Assembly: GCF_024298965.1 (NCBI RefSeq)
Contig: NZ_CP085193.1
Coordinates: forward strand, 3,348,001-3,412,000
Origin: Streptomyces rapamycinicus NRRL 5491
GTDB lineage: Bacteria > Actinomycetota > Actinomycetes > Streptomycetales > Streptomycetaceae
Length of the DNA: 64,000 bases
Direction: 5' to 3'
The position numbers and the translations under genes are program-made. The notes beneath the pieces are model-generated. The model saw nothing but the letters and a program-made list of their open reading frames with translations, searched no databases and was not told the origin of the DNA. This document shows, one piece after another, positions 35,632 through 44,058 of the stretch. Position 1 is the stretch's first letter. Every line of letters begins with the position of its first letter.

Positions 35632-36918
35632 CTAGCCTTCCGGGCTCGTCTCCTCGCGGATGATCCGCTGGGCCACGGCGAAGGCGGAGTTCGCCGTCGG
35701 CACCCCGCAGTAGACGCCGGTGTGCAGCAGCACCTCCTTGATCTCGGTGGGGGTGAGCCCGTTGCGCAGCGCGGCCCGGGTGTGGAAGGCGAGTTCGTCG
35801 AGGTGGCCGCGGGCGGCGAGGGCGGTGAGGGTGACCACGCTGCGGATCCGCCGGTCGATTCCGGGCCGGGTCCACACCTCGCCCCACGCGTAGCGGGTGA
35901 TGAAGTCCTGGAAGTCGCCGGTGAACTCGTCCGCCAGGGACTGCGCGCGGTCCACATGGGCGTCGCCGAGCACCTCGCGGCGCACCTTGATGCCCTGGTC
36001 GTACGCGTCGGCGCGGGCGTCCAGCAGCGGTTCGGGCACGTTGTGGCCGTACTCAACGACCTCGGCGCCGGGCGGCATGGGCGAGAGCACGGGTTTGGGC
36101 GGGGGCGCGGGGATCGCGGTCATCCCGGTCGGGTGGTCCGGGCTCTGCCAGGAGCTGGAGAAGTGGCGCACCAGCAGATCGGTGACGGCCATCGGCTGCT
36201 CGACGGGGGTGAGATGGGAGGCGCCGGGGACCAGCGCGAGCCGTGCGTCGGCTATCCCGGCGACCAGGACGCGGGCGTCGGCGGCCGGGGTGACCTGGTC
36301 GTCGGCACCGGCCACCACGAGGGTGGGGACGCCGATCCGGCTGAGCTCGGCGCGGATGTCAAAGGCGGCGAGGGCCTCGCAGGCGGCGATGTAGCAGCCG
36401 GGGTCGGTGGTGCGGACCATCTGGACGGCCCACTCGACGATGGCGGGCTGGGCGGCGGCGAAGCCGGGGGTGAACCAGCGTTCGGGGGTGGCGCGGGCGA
36501 TCGGGTCGAGGCCGTTGGTGCGGACCACGACGCCGCGCTGCCGGAAGGAGTCGGCGGTGCCGAAGCGCGGGGAGGCGGAGACGAGGGCGAGTGAGCCCAC
36601 TCTATGGGGATGTCGCAGGGCGAGTTCGGCGCCGATGGCCCCGCCGATCGAGCAGCCCGCGTAGCCGAAGCGCTCGACGCCGAGCTGGTCGAGGGTGGCC
36701 AGCAGCCGGGCGGCCAGCTCGGCCACGGAGGGGGCCGGATGGGCGGGGGCGCCGCCGTGGCCGGGGAGGTCGAAGCGGAGGACGCGCCAGTGGCGGGAGA
36801 GCTCGGGTATCTGGCGGTCCCACATATGCCAGGTGGTGCCCAGCGACGGTCCGAGGACGAGCACGGGCCCGTCCTCGGGGCCGTCGGTCCGGTACTGAAG
36901 TGTCTTCGTCTCGCTCAC
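35632..36918 (-). CDS. pcaL: Fused 3-oxoadipate enol-lactonase / 4-carboxymuconolactone decarboxylase (PcaL)
   Basis: 428 aa, two domains. Residues 1-265 are an alpha/beta hydrolase with nucleophile Ser in GCSIGG, catalytic Asp in VVAGADDQVTP and His in PGASHLTPVEQP, matching enol-lactonase PcaD. After a Pro-rich linker (about 275-290), residues 295-428 match gamma-carboxymuconolactone decarboxylase PcaC (GDAHVDRA, EVWTRPGIDRRIRSVVTL, LLHTGVYCGVP). The fused form (PcaL) is known in Streptomyces and performs two consecutive steps of the beta-ketoadipate pathway for aromatic acids. Other pca genes are absent from the neighbourhood. Confidence 0.93.
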   Translation of the reverse strand: MSETKTLQYRTDGPEDGPVLVLGPSLGTTWHMWDRQIPELSRHWRVLRFDLPGHGGAPAHPAPSVAELAARLLATLDQLGVERFGYAGCSIGGAIGAELALRHPHRVGSLALVSASPRFGTADSFRQRGVVVRTNGLDPIARATPERWFTPGFAAAQPAIVEWAVQMVRTTDPGCYIAACEALAAFDIRAELSRIGVPTLVVAGADDQVTPAADARVLVAGIADARLALVPGASHLTPVEQPMAVTDLLVRHFSSSWQSPDHPTGMTAIPAPPPKPVLSPMPPGAEVVEYGHNVPEPLLDARADAYDQGIKVRREVLGDAHVDRAQSLADEFTGDFQDFITRYAWGEVWTRPGIDRRIRSVVTLTALAARGHLDELAFHTRAALRNGLTPTEIKEVLLHTGVYCGVPTANSAFAVAQRIIREETSPEG

Positions 36919-36983
36919 CCGAAAACGGTATCCGACACGGGTGACGGGGTTTTCGGGCGCGATGCACCCAGGATGTGAAGGCC

Positions 36984-37625
36984 TTACGGCGTGACCGTGG
37001 AGACCACGTAAACCTTCGGATGCGCGGGGTTATCGAACTTGACCGTGATCCTCAGCTTGGGTTGCGGATCTTTCTGCTTGATGACCATCCCCGCCCAGTC
37101 GTGACCGGGCGCTCCGACCTGCCAACCGACCTTCTTCGCCTGCCCCTTGGTGATGGTCACCTCGCCCTTGTCCAGGGCGGAGCGGCGGGTGCCGAGCTTG
37201 GTCAGGAAGGAGTCCAGGCCGTTGCCGGACGTGACGAACTGCACGTACAGCGAGCTGACCTTCCAGGAGTTGGTCTCGTAGAAGGCGACCTTCTTGGAGT
37301 AGGGCGGCACCGGCACGTCGTATATGCGCCGCTGCACCCGGGTCGGGTAGCCCGCGCTGAGGCCCTTGGCCGACGCCGCCTCCGCCTTGTCCTCACCGCC
37401 GTTGCGGCTCTGGAGGGCGGAGATCACCAGATAACCCGCCGGGATCGCGATCAGCAGGAAGACGACCACGGCCTTGAGCCAGCGGCGGGGCGGACGGCCG
37501 CCACCGGGCATGGGGCCGCCGGACGTGGGGCCGCCCGGTGTGGGGCCGCCCGGTGTGGGCCCGCCGGGGCGCATACCGTCGGCCGGGGGCATCGCGGCGC
37601 CGGGCCGCTGGTCGGCGGCGGTCAT
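36984..37625 (-). CDS. Membrane-anchored conserved hypothetical protein
   Basis: 213 aa. A Gly/Pro-rich N-terminus with GGPTPGGPTPGGP repeats (about residues 20-42) precedes one membrane helix (AVVVFLLIAIPAGYLVISAL, about 50-69). The C-terminal 140 residues, probably extracytoplasmic, contain KKVAFYETNSWKVSSLYVQFV and KLRITVKFDNPAHPKVYVVSTV. No family is recognised. Its ATG overlaps the ROK kinase stop (ATGA), so it is translationally coupled to a sugar kinase; any functional link is unproven. Confidence 0.75.
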   Translation of the reverse strand: MTAADQRPGAAMPPADGMRPGGPTPGGPTPGGPTSGGPMPGGGRPPRRWLKAVVVFLLIAIPAGYLVISALQSRNGGEDKAEAASAKGLSAGYPTRVQRRIYDVPVPPYSKKVAFYETNSWKVSSLYVQFVTSGNGLDSFLTKLGTRRSALDKGEVTITKGQAKKVGWQVGAPGHDWAGMVIKQKDPQPKLRITVKFDNPAHPKVYVVSTVTP

Positions 37626-38776
37626 TCGCGGCCTGCCTGGCTGCGCGGCGCCAGCCGCAGCGGGGAGGAGGACCCGGCGCGCTCGTACCGCTCGACGCGG
37701 CGGCGGTTGGCGCGGCGGAAGCGGCGGGCGACCAGCCGGGCGAGGTCGGCGGCGCCGACCATCCCGGCCTCGGGGCCCAGCTGCGCCTTGACGATCCGGG
37801 CCTCCGGCCGGTAGCCGCGGCCGGTGAGGGTGCGCCGGAAGGCGTTCCTGGCGGGGTCGATCAGCAGGTCGTCGGCGGCGCTGACGCCGCCGCCGATGAC
37901 GAAGCAGGAGGGGTCGAGGGCGGCGGCGAGATTGGCGATGCCGACGCCGAGCCACTGGCCGATGTCCTGGAGCAGTTCGACGCACATGGCGTCGCCCTGG
38001 CGGGCCAGCTCGGTGATCAGCGGCCCGGTGATCTCCTGGATGTTGCCGCCGACCCGGTCGTTGATCCCGTACGCCACCGGCGATTCGGCGGCGGCCAGTT
38101 CACGGGCCTCGCGGACCAGGGCGTTGCCGGAGCTGTACTGCTCCCAGCAGCCGCGGTTGCCGCACGGGCAGCGGTGGCCGGCCGGCACGACCTGCATATG
38201 GCCGAACTCCCCGGCGACCCCGTACTTGCCGCGCTTGACCTGGCCGTCCTCCAGGATCGCGCCGCCGATCCCGGTGCCGAGGGTGATCATGACGAGATGG
38301 TCCTCGTCGCGTCCGGCGCCGAACCGCCACTCCGCCCACGCGGCGGCGTTGGCGTCGTTGTCGACCAGGACCGGGACGGCGAGCCGCTCGGCGAGCCGGT
38401 CGCGCAGCGGTTCGTTGCGCCAGGACAGGTGCGGGGCGAACAGCACGCGGTTGCGGTCGGCGTCCACCCAGCCCGCGGCGCCGATGCCCACGGCGTGCAC
38501 ATCGTGCCGGTCGGAGAGGTCGAGCACCAGCTCGGTGATGGTGTCCTCGACGACCTTGGGGCTCTTGGACTTGTCCGGCGTCTCGGTGCGCAGCTTCTCG
38601 AGGATGTTGCCGTCGGCGTCGACGACCCCGGCCATCACCTTGGTGCCGCCGATGTCGATGCCGACCGTGGGCACCCGGGGCGCGCTGAGGTGCGAGCGGC
38701 GCTCACGGGTGCCGACGGTCCGCAGCACGGTGGCCCGGGCCGAGCCCCGGTGCACTCGTTCGCGGTAGATGCTCAT
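37622..38776 (-). CDS. ROK-family sugar kinase (glucokinase-like)
   Basis: 384 aa. ROK features are complete: ATP-binding VGIDIGGTKVMAGV, catalytic Asp in VLVDNDANAAAWAE, the zinc motif CPCGNRGCWEQYSSG and VIGGGVSAA. It is longer than typical glucokinases (about 315 aa), with 35 extra basic N-terminal residues and an Arg-rich tail. It follows the CUT2 sugar importer after a 306-bp repeat-rich gap and probably phosphorylates the imported sugar. Glucose or another hexose is likely, but specificity cannot be read here. Confidence 0.9.
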   Translation of the reverse strand: MSIYRERVHRGSARATVLRTVGTRERRSHLSAPRVPTVGIDIGGTKVMAGVVDADGNILEKLRTETPDKSKSPKVVEDTITELVLDLSDRHDVHAVGIGAAGWVDADRNRVLFAPHLSWRNEPLRDRLAERLAVPVLVDNDANAAAWAEWRFGAGRDEDHLVMITLGTGIGGAILEDGQVKRGKYGVAGEFGHMQVVPAGHRCPCGNRGCWEQYSSGNALVREARELAAAESPVAYGINDRVGGNIQEITGPLITELARQGDAMCVELLQDIGQWLGVGIANLAAALDPSCFVIGGGVSAADDLLIDPARNAFRRTLTGRGYRPEARIVKAQLGPEAGMVGAADLARLVARRFRRANRRRVERYERAGSSSPLRLAPRSQAGRE

Positions 38777-39003
38777 CGGCCGGCCCCCTCGCCGGTGTGG
38801 GGGGTGCGGTCGCTGCGGGTACGTGCTCGCAAGAGTTCGTCGTCCCTGCGGGGGTCTCGGGAGGCCGCGGGGCCTCGGGTGCGTCGGTCGTGGCGGGTGT
38901 GGCCCGCCGTGCGATTGTGCCTCACCCGCGCCTCATGCCGCATGGTGAGCCTACGGCGCGTGGCCCCCGGGAAGCACCGGAACACGGCCGACGACCCGGC
39001 CGC
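38777..39003. other. Non-coding gap upstream of the ROK kinase
   Basis: I see no gene. The sequence is G+C-rich without a clear promoter; with the adjacent tandem repeats it separates the kinase from the ABC genes and may hold a separate promoter. Confidence 0.5.
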
Positions 39004-39102
39004 GCGGCCCTTGGCGGCCCCGCTCAGCCCATGGCGGCCCCGCTCAGCCCTTGGCGACCTCTCTCAGCCCTTGGCGACCCCCTCAGCCCTTGGCGACCCC
39101 TC
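39004..39102. repeat. Five 19-20-bp tandem copies at the 3' end of the sugar ATPase gene
   Basis: Copies of the segment encoding the last residues and TGA of the ATPase (CAGCCCTTGGCGACCCC on the + strand) occur at 39083, 39064, 39044, 39024 and 39004. The stop is re-created in four of the five. Outer copies diverge more, suggesting old, stepwise duplication. Confidence 0.85.
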
Positions 39103-39940
39103 CCGACAGATCGGGGGCGGGGGTGCGGGCCAGCTCATGGCTGAGCTGCTCCAGCTCGCTGCCGCCCGCCATCTGCCGGGTGAGTTCCTCCAGCGCGATC
39201 CCGTCCTTGGCGTGGCTGCCCGCCATGGCGCCGCGCTTGAGCAGCACGAAGCGGTCGCCGACGAGATAGGCGTGGTGCGGGTTGTGGGTGATGAGGACCA
39301 CGCCGAGGCCGGCGTCCCGGGCGGCCGCGACGTACTTGAGCACGACGCCGGACTGCTTGACGCCCAGCGCCGCCGTGGGCTCGTCCAGGATGAGCACCTT
39401 CGCGCCGAAGTGGACGGCGCGGGCGATGGCCACGCACTGGCGCTGACCGCCGGACAGGGTGCCGATGGGCTGGTCGACATCGCGCAGATCGATGCCCATG
39501 CGCAGCAGTTCGCGGTGGGTCGTGGTACGCATCGCCTCCACGTCGAGGCGGCGGAGCGGTCCGCGGCCCTTGTGGATCTCCGAGCCCAGGAAGAAGTTCC
39601 GCCACACCGGCATCAGCGGGACCACGGCCAGGTCCTGGTAGACGGTGGCGATCCCGCGGTCGAGGGCCTCGCGCGGGGAGCCCAGCCGGGTCTCCTCCCC
39701 CTCGATGGCGAGGGTGCCGCCGTCGTGCTGGTGCAGCCCCGCGACGATCTTGATGAGGGTGGACTTGCCCGCGCCGTTGTCCCCGAGGACGCAGGTGATC
39801 TCCCCGGCGTGCACCTCGAGGGAGACGCCCTCCAGGGCCTTGACGTTGCCGTAGTACTTGCTGATGTCGCTGAGCGCGATCAGGGCGGCCCGGGACGCCT
39901 GAGATGCCTGAGATGCCTTGGATATCCGGGACGCACTCAT
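39083..39940 (-). CDS. CUT2-type sugar ABC transporter ATP-binding protein, single domain
   Basis: 285 aa. Walker [11 protein letters not shown]-loop [11 protein letters not shown], signature LSGGQRQ, Walker [13 protein letters not shown] and H-loop ITHNPHHAY are intact. CUT2 importers usually use a fused double ATPase (RbsA); this has one domain, as in FrcA-like systems, so two copies would homodimerise. The N-terminus contains a SQASQAS mini-repeat. Its ATG overlaps the permease stop (ATGA). It is the last core gene of the importer operon. Confidence 0.9.
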   Translation of the reverse strand: MSASRISKASQASQASRAALIALSDISKYYGNVKALEGVSLEVHAGEITCVLGDNGAGKSTLIKIVAGLHQHDGGTLAIEGEETRLGSPREALDRGIATVYQDLAVVPLMPVWRNFFLGSEIHKGRGPLRRLDVEAMRTTTHRELLRMGIDLRDVDQPIGTLSGGQRQCVAIARAVHFGAKVLILDEPTAALGVKQSGVVLKYVAAARDAGLGVVLITHNPHHAYLVGDRFVLLKRGAMAGSHAKDGIALEELTRQMAGGSELEQLSHELARTPAPDLSGGVAKG

Positions 39941-40989
39941 TTGCTCTCCTCCGCCCGCTTGCGGACCCACCAGTTGAGCAGCGTGGCGAGCAGCAGCATC
40001 GCCCCGAGGAAGAACTTGAACCAGTCGGCGCCCCACTGCGCGTAGACGATGCCCTTGTTGGTCATGCCGAAGATGAACGCGCCGACGGCGGCGCCGACCG
40101 CCGAGCCGTAGCCGCCGGTCAGCAGACAGCCGCCGATGACCGCCGCGATGATGTAGAGCAGCTCATTGCCCACGCCCTCGCCGGACTGGACCACGTCGTA
40201 GTTGAACAGCAGATGCTGGCCGGAGATCCAGGCGGCCAGCGCGACGCCCAGATAGAGGCCGATCTTGGTGCGCTCCACGGGCACGCCGACCGCGCGGGCC
40301 GCCTCCTTGGCGCCGCCCACCGCGAAGATCCAGTTCCCGGCGCGGGTGCGCAGCAGGATCCAGGTGGCGAGCGCGATCAGGGCGAACCACCACAGGACGG
40401 TGATCTGCACTTCGACGTCCCCGATGGTCAGATGCGAGGCGAAGACCTTCTGGGCGGAGGGGAAGCCCTCCATGTCGGAGATGCTCTTGGTGGAGACGGT
40501 GTCGCTGATCAGCTTGGTGAAGCCGAGATTGCAGCCCTGGAGGATCAGGAAGGTGCCGAGGGTGATGATGAAGCTCGGCAGATTGGTGCGGACCAGCAGA
40601 TAGCCGTTGAAGAAGCCGATCGCGAGGGTGGCCAGCAGGGACACCCCGACGCCGACCCACACGTTCGCCGTCATCTGGTACGAGAACATCGAGGAGATCA
40701 GCGCCGAGCTGGTCACCAGGACCCCGGTCGACAGATCGAACTCCCCGCCGATCATCAGCAGCGCCACCGGCACCGCCATGATCCCGATGGTCGAGGAGGC
40801 GTACAGCACGGTGCTGAAGCTGGACCACTGCAGGAACGCGTCGGCGACGGCCGAGAAGAAGACGAAGACGGCGACGGCGCCGACGACCGCGCCCAGCTCC
40901 GGACGGCCCACCAGCCGGCGCGGCAGCGAGCCGCGCACCGGCCGCGGGCTGGAGAGCGTCTCCTCGGCGGGCGGTGCCTCCGCGCTCAT
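39937..40989 (-). CDS. CUT2-type sugar ABC transporter permease (RbsC-like)
   Basis: 350 aa, eight to ten membrane helices. Segments [36 protein letters not shown], the [16 protein letters not shown] loop and [21 protein letters not shown] are diagnostic of the ribose/fructose/xylose permease family. The ATG at 40989 overlaps the binding-protein stop by ATGA. A homodimer would form the channel. Confidence 0.92.
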   Translation of the reverse strand: MSAEAPPAEETLSSPRPVRGSLPRRLVGRPELGAVVGAVAVFVFFSAVADAFLQWSSFSTVLYASSTIGIMAVPVALLMIGGEFDLSTGVLVTSSALISSMFSYQMTANVWVGVGVSLLATLAIGFFNGYLLVRTNLPSFIITLGTFLILQGCNLGFTKLISDTVSTKSISDMEGFPSAQKVFASHLTIGDVEVQITVLWWFALIALATWILLRTRAGNWIFAVGGAKEAARAVGVPVERTKIGLYLGVALAAWISGQHLLFNYDVVQSGEGVGNELLYIIAAVIGGCLLTGGYGSAVGAAVGAFIFGMTNKGIVYAQWGADWFKFFLGAMLLLATLLNWWVRKRAEESK

Positions 40990-42005
40990 CGGGTCCCCCG
41001 CTTCGTGTACGACGCGAGCTCGGCGGCGTCGTCCTTGGTGATGATCTGCGGACCGGTGAGCACCGGCTTGCCGCCACCGAGCACATCGGCGTTGTAGCGG
41101 TTGAGCCACAGCAGATCCACGGCCTCATAGCCCTGGAGATACGGCTGCTGGTCCACGGCGAAGCCCAGCTTGCCGCTCTGGAGCGAGGCGGCCACCTTGG
41201 CGTTGAGGTCGAAGGTGTCGATCTCGGCCTTGCTGCCCGCCTGGTCGGCGGCCTTGGCGGCGGTGTCCGCGAAGGGCGCGCCGAGGGTCAGCACGGTGTC
41301 GATGCCCTTGTCCGACTGGAGCTTGGCCTCGATCGAGGACTGCACATCGGGCATGTTGGTGCCCTCGACGTAGATCTTCTCCATCTTGCCGTCGAAGGTC
41401 TTGGCCGCGCCGTCGCAGCGCTGCTCGAGGCCGACGTTGCCCTGCTCGTGGATCACGCACAGCGCCTTCTTCTGGCCCCGCTTGCCGAGCTCGTCGCCGA
41501 CGGCCTCGCCCGCGATGGTCTCGTCCTGGCCGACGTGGGTGAGCGCGCCGAACGCCTTGGACACCTCGGCGCCGGAGTTGACGGTGATCACCGGTATCCC
41601 GGCCTTGCGGGCCTTCTTCACCACGGACTTCATGGCGTCGGGCTTGGCGAGGGTGACGATCAGGCCGTCGACCTTCTGGTCGATGTAGGACTGGACCAGC
41701 TGGGCCTGCTCCTTGCCCTCCTCGTTGTGGGCGTAGAGGAACTTGATGTTGTCCTTGACCGCGGCCTGCTTGGCGCCGCTCTGCACGATGTCCCAGAAGG
41801 TGTCCCCGTCTCCGGAGTGGGTGACCATCGCGAAGGTCCACTTCGGGGTGTTGACCGCCGCCCGTCCCCCGGCGGCCGCCTCCCGGGCGGCCCGCTCCTC
41901 GGCCCGCTTGCCGCCCGTATCGCTGCAGCCCGCCAACGCCGTACCCAGCACCGCCGCGAGCACGGCGGCGGTCATCGCGCGTGCCCCTCTCCGCACCGTC
42001 GCCAC
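40986..42005 (-). CDS. Sugar ABC transporter substrate-binding lipoprotein
   Basis: 339 aa. Signal peptide with lipobox LALAGC-like (TALAGCSD, Cys about residue 27). The periplasmic-binding type-1 fold is clear: FAMVTHSGDGDTFWDIVQSG, DGLIVTLAKPDAMKSVV, GIPVITVNSG, VGQDETIAGEAVGDEL, and DTVLTLGAPFADTA. It delivers a pentose, hexose or sugar-alcohol ligand to the RbsC-like permease. GTG start with GAAGGGCGGG upstream. A good promoter and a GntR-type motif precede it. Confidence 0.9.
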   Translation of the reverse strand: MATVRRGARAMTAAVLAAVLGTALAGCSDTGGKRAEERAAREAAAGGRAAVNTPKWTFAMVTHSGDGDTFWDIVQSGAKQAAVKDNIKFLYAHNEEGKEQAQLVQSYIDQKVDGLIVTLAKPDAMKSVVKKARKAGIPVITVNSGAEVSKAFGALTHVGQDETIAGEAVGDELGKRGQKKALCVIHEQGNVGLEQRCDGAAKTFDGKMEKIYVEGTNMPDVQSSIEAKLQSDKGIDTVLTLGAPFADTAAKAADQAGSKAEIDTFDLNAKVAASLQSGKLGFAVDQQPYLQGYEAVDLLWLNRYNADVLGGGKPVLTGPQIITKDDAAELASYTKRGTR

Positions 42006-42158
42006 GAAGACCCGCCCTTCTCACTGTCTGTTCGTCCCGTTGTCACCTTCGCGGCCGGGCACCGCATGATCGGTCCCGGCCGCCGCCCAAGTATCCGTCA
42101 CCGGTCGTCGCCGGGGCTGCCGGGGTGGGCGGGGCCCGGCGCCCGTACGGCTTGAGGA

Positions 42159-42187
42159 CTTGTAGCCGGGGACGCGGGACACGTCAA
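42159..42187 (-). promoter_or_regulatory. Promoter of the sugar importer operon
   Basis: Read leftward, TTGACG (42182-42187), 17 bp, TACAAG (42159-42164) form a strong promoter. The -35 hexamer is overlapped by the motif GTCAAGGACAAAG (42183-42195), which is almost the same as the palindrome-containing GTCAGGACAAAG upstream of the gntR gene. Confidence 0.65.
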
Positions 42188-42222
42188 GGACAAAGGGTGC
42201 GGCACAAGGCGCGAGGCAGCGC

Positions 42223-42990
42223 TCAGGGGCGTACGAGCAGCTGGAACTCGAAGGCGTAGCGCGAGGCCCGGTAGGTGTGCGAGCCGAACTCCACGGCCCG
42301 GCCGGTGTCGTCGAAGGTCGTGCGCTCCATGGTCAGCAGCGGCGCACCCGCCGGCTCCCCGAGCTGCTCCCCCTCCTCGGCGGTGGCCGCGCGGGCGCCC
42401 ACCGCCTGGCGGGCGCTGTGCAGGGTGATCCCGGCCGCGCGCATCAGCCGGTAGAGCCCGGTGTCCTCCAGCTCGGCGCTGTCCAGCTTGAGCAGGCCCA
42501 CCGGGAGGTGGTTGCGCAGATGGGCCATGGGCTCGCCGTGCGCCAGCCGCAGCCGCTCGATCAGCACCACCTCTTCGCCCTCGGCGACGCCGAGGGCGGC
42601 GGCGACCTGGGCGGTCGCGGGCTCGGTGGTGTTCCGCAGCACCTGGGTGGCGGGGCGCTGGCCGGCCGCCTCCAGGTCGTCGTAGAGGCTGCTCAGCTCA
42701 AGCGGGCGCTTGACCTGGCTGTGCACGACCTGCGTGCCCACGCCCCGGCGGCGCACCAGCAGCCCCTTGTCGACCAGCGACGAGATGGCCTGCCGGACGG
42801 TGGGGCGGGACAGCCCGAGCCGCCCGGCCAGCTCGATCTCATTGCCCAGCAGGCTCCCGGGCGCCAGCCGCCCCTGCTCGATCGCCGCCTCGAGCTGCTG
42901 GGACAGCTGGAAGTACAGCGGGACCGGACTGCTGCGATCGACGCTGAGCTGGAGCGTCTCCGCCCCGCCCGAAGCGTCTTCTTCCTCCAT
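42223..42990 (-). CDS. GntR/HutC-family regulator of the sugar importer
   Basis: 255 aa. The N-terminal winged helix (PLYFQLSQQLEAAIEQG, GNEIELAGRLGLSRPTVRQAISSLVDKGLLVRRRGVGT in parts) is GntR-type; the C-terminal UTRA-like domain (residues about 90-250, EVVLIERLRLAHGEPMAH, FEFGSHTYRASRYAFEFQ) defines the HutC subfamily, which senses small metabolites, often sugar phosphates. It lies directly upstream of the importer operon, same strand, and should repress it. ATG 42990 is chosen; GTG 42996 is an alternative. Confidence 0.88.
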   Translation of the reverse strand: MEEEDASGGAETLQLSVDRSSPVPLYFQLSQQLEAAIEQGRLAPGSLLGNEIELAGRLGLSRPTVRQAISSLVDKGLLVRRRGVGTQVVHSQVKRPLELSSLYDDLEAAGQRPATQVLRNTTEPATAQVAAALGVAEGEEVVLIERLRLAHGEPMAHLRNHLPVGLLKLDSAELEDTGLYRLMRAAGITLHSARQAVGARAATAEEGEQLGEPAGAPLLTMERTTFDDTGRAVEFGSHTYRASRYAFEFQLLVRP

Positions 42991-43045
42991 AGCCACGCGC
43001 CGAGGGTATCCGGATGAGCACATGACGGGAAGTCGTGAAGTTCTG

Positions 43046-43059
43046 TTGTCAGGACAAAG
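43046..43059. promoter_or_regulatory. GntR operator candidate upstream of gntR
   Basis: TTGTC-AG-GACAA is a perfect inverted repeat 56 bp before the gntR start. The downstream half GTCAGGACAAAG recurs as GTCAAGGACAAAG over the binding-protein promoter, supporting one regulator acting at both. Confidence 0.6.
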
Positions 43060-43255
43060 TACGCACAGGTGATCAGTCGGAACCGACAACGCTGTCAGCT
43101 GTCACGGCCACTGCCGCCCGCCGCCGTCCGCCCCCAGCCAGCACCGGGAGCCGTGCCCCGGCCCGACGGGGGCTTCGCCGCGTGGGGGGGGAAGCCTCGG
43201 TATGCGGCTCCGCCGCGCGGTCCGTCGGACGCCCCCTAGCCGCCGCCCGCCGGCG

Positions 43256-43915
43256 TCACGCGCCCGCCTGTTCGCGCAGCCGGGCCGCGGACCGGGCCAG
43301 CCGTATCGCGCCGACCACCGGCAGGGTGAGCGCTATCAGCAGAGAGGCCACGAACGCGGGGGCGCTGATTCCGTCGAACGCCAGGGAGAGCGCCACCGCC
43401 AGCACCGGCACCGTCAACAGGGGCGACAGGACGAACAGTGTGGCCTGCCGCTTCTCGCGCCGGGCCCATGGCGCGGACCGCCACAGCCGGACGAGCGCGC
43501 CGAGGGCGGCGACCAGCCCCAGGGGTATGCCCACGCCCGGGACCAGGCACAGCGGTACGGGCAGCACGGCGAGGCCGAGCGTCACCCAGGTGGCACCGGC
43601 GTCCTCCGGCTCCGGCGGAATGCTGCCGGACTCCTCGGCCAGCGCGTCCGCCGCGATCTCCTCCGGGGTTCCGATCCAGTCGAGCACCTGCCGCACCCGC
43701 TCATCTCCGATCGCGCCATCACCGATCGCGCAATCGCCGTCCCCGGCGGCGTCCCCGGCGGCGTCCTCGGCGGGGTCGTCCGCGAGCGCCGCCGCGATCT
43801 CCTCGCGCAGATCCTCCAGCAGTTCCTCCCGCCACGCGGCGGGAAGCGCCGCGGTCCGCCGCTCGACCGAGGACAGAAAGGTCCGCACGAGGGGGTGGCT
43901 GAGGGGGCTGCTCAT
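43256..43915 (-). CDS. HAAS-domain membrane protein
   Basis: 219 aa. Residues 10-90 resemble the HAAS signalling domain (AWREELLEDLREEIAAALADD, then VRQVLDWIGTPEEIAADALAEE), interrupted by an acidic AEDAAGDAAGDGD insertion; four hydrophobic segments follow (residues 105-205). HAAS proteins usually accompany a PadR regulator and an ABC transporter; neither is adjacent here. A role in membrane sensing is inferred only from the domain. An imperfect GCGCA/TGCGC repeat lies about 100 bp upstream. Confidence 0.75.
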   Translation of the reverse strand: MSSPLSHPLVRTFLSSVERRTAALPAAWREELLEDLREEIAAALADDPAEDAAGDAAGDGDCAIGDGAIGDERVRQVLDWIGTPEEIAADALAEESGSIPPEPEDAGATWVTLGLAVLPVPLCLVPGVGIPLGLVAALGALVRLWRSAPWARREKRQATLFVLSPLLTVPVLAVALSLAFDGISAPAFVASLLIALTLPVVGAIRLARSAARLREQAGA

Positions 43916-44058
43916 GTCGTCTCTCCGGGGGCGAGGAAACGGTCACCGGTCCAGGGCATTACAACCGGCATCCGTCAGCGTGTAGCACCCGCACGAGGGC
44001 CGCGCCCGGATTCGCGCAAATGCGCATCCCGCTGTGTGCGACAGGCTAACGGGCCAGG

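Noticed and set aside
39004..39102. CRISPR array
   Set aside because: The 19-20-bp units are contiguous with no spacers and copy the end of a gene.
37538..40045. 835-codon frame on the + strand across the ROK kinase and sugar ATPase
   Set aside because: Antisense to two well-defined genes and crosses the stop-codon tandem repeats; no protein family motif.
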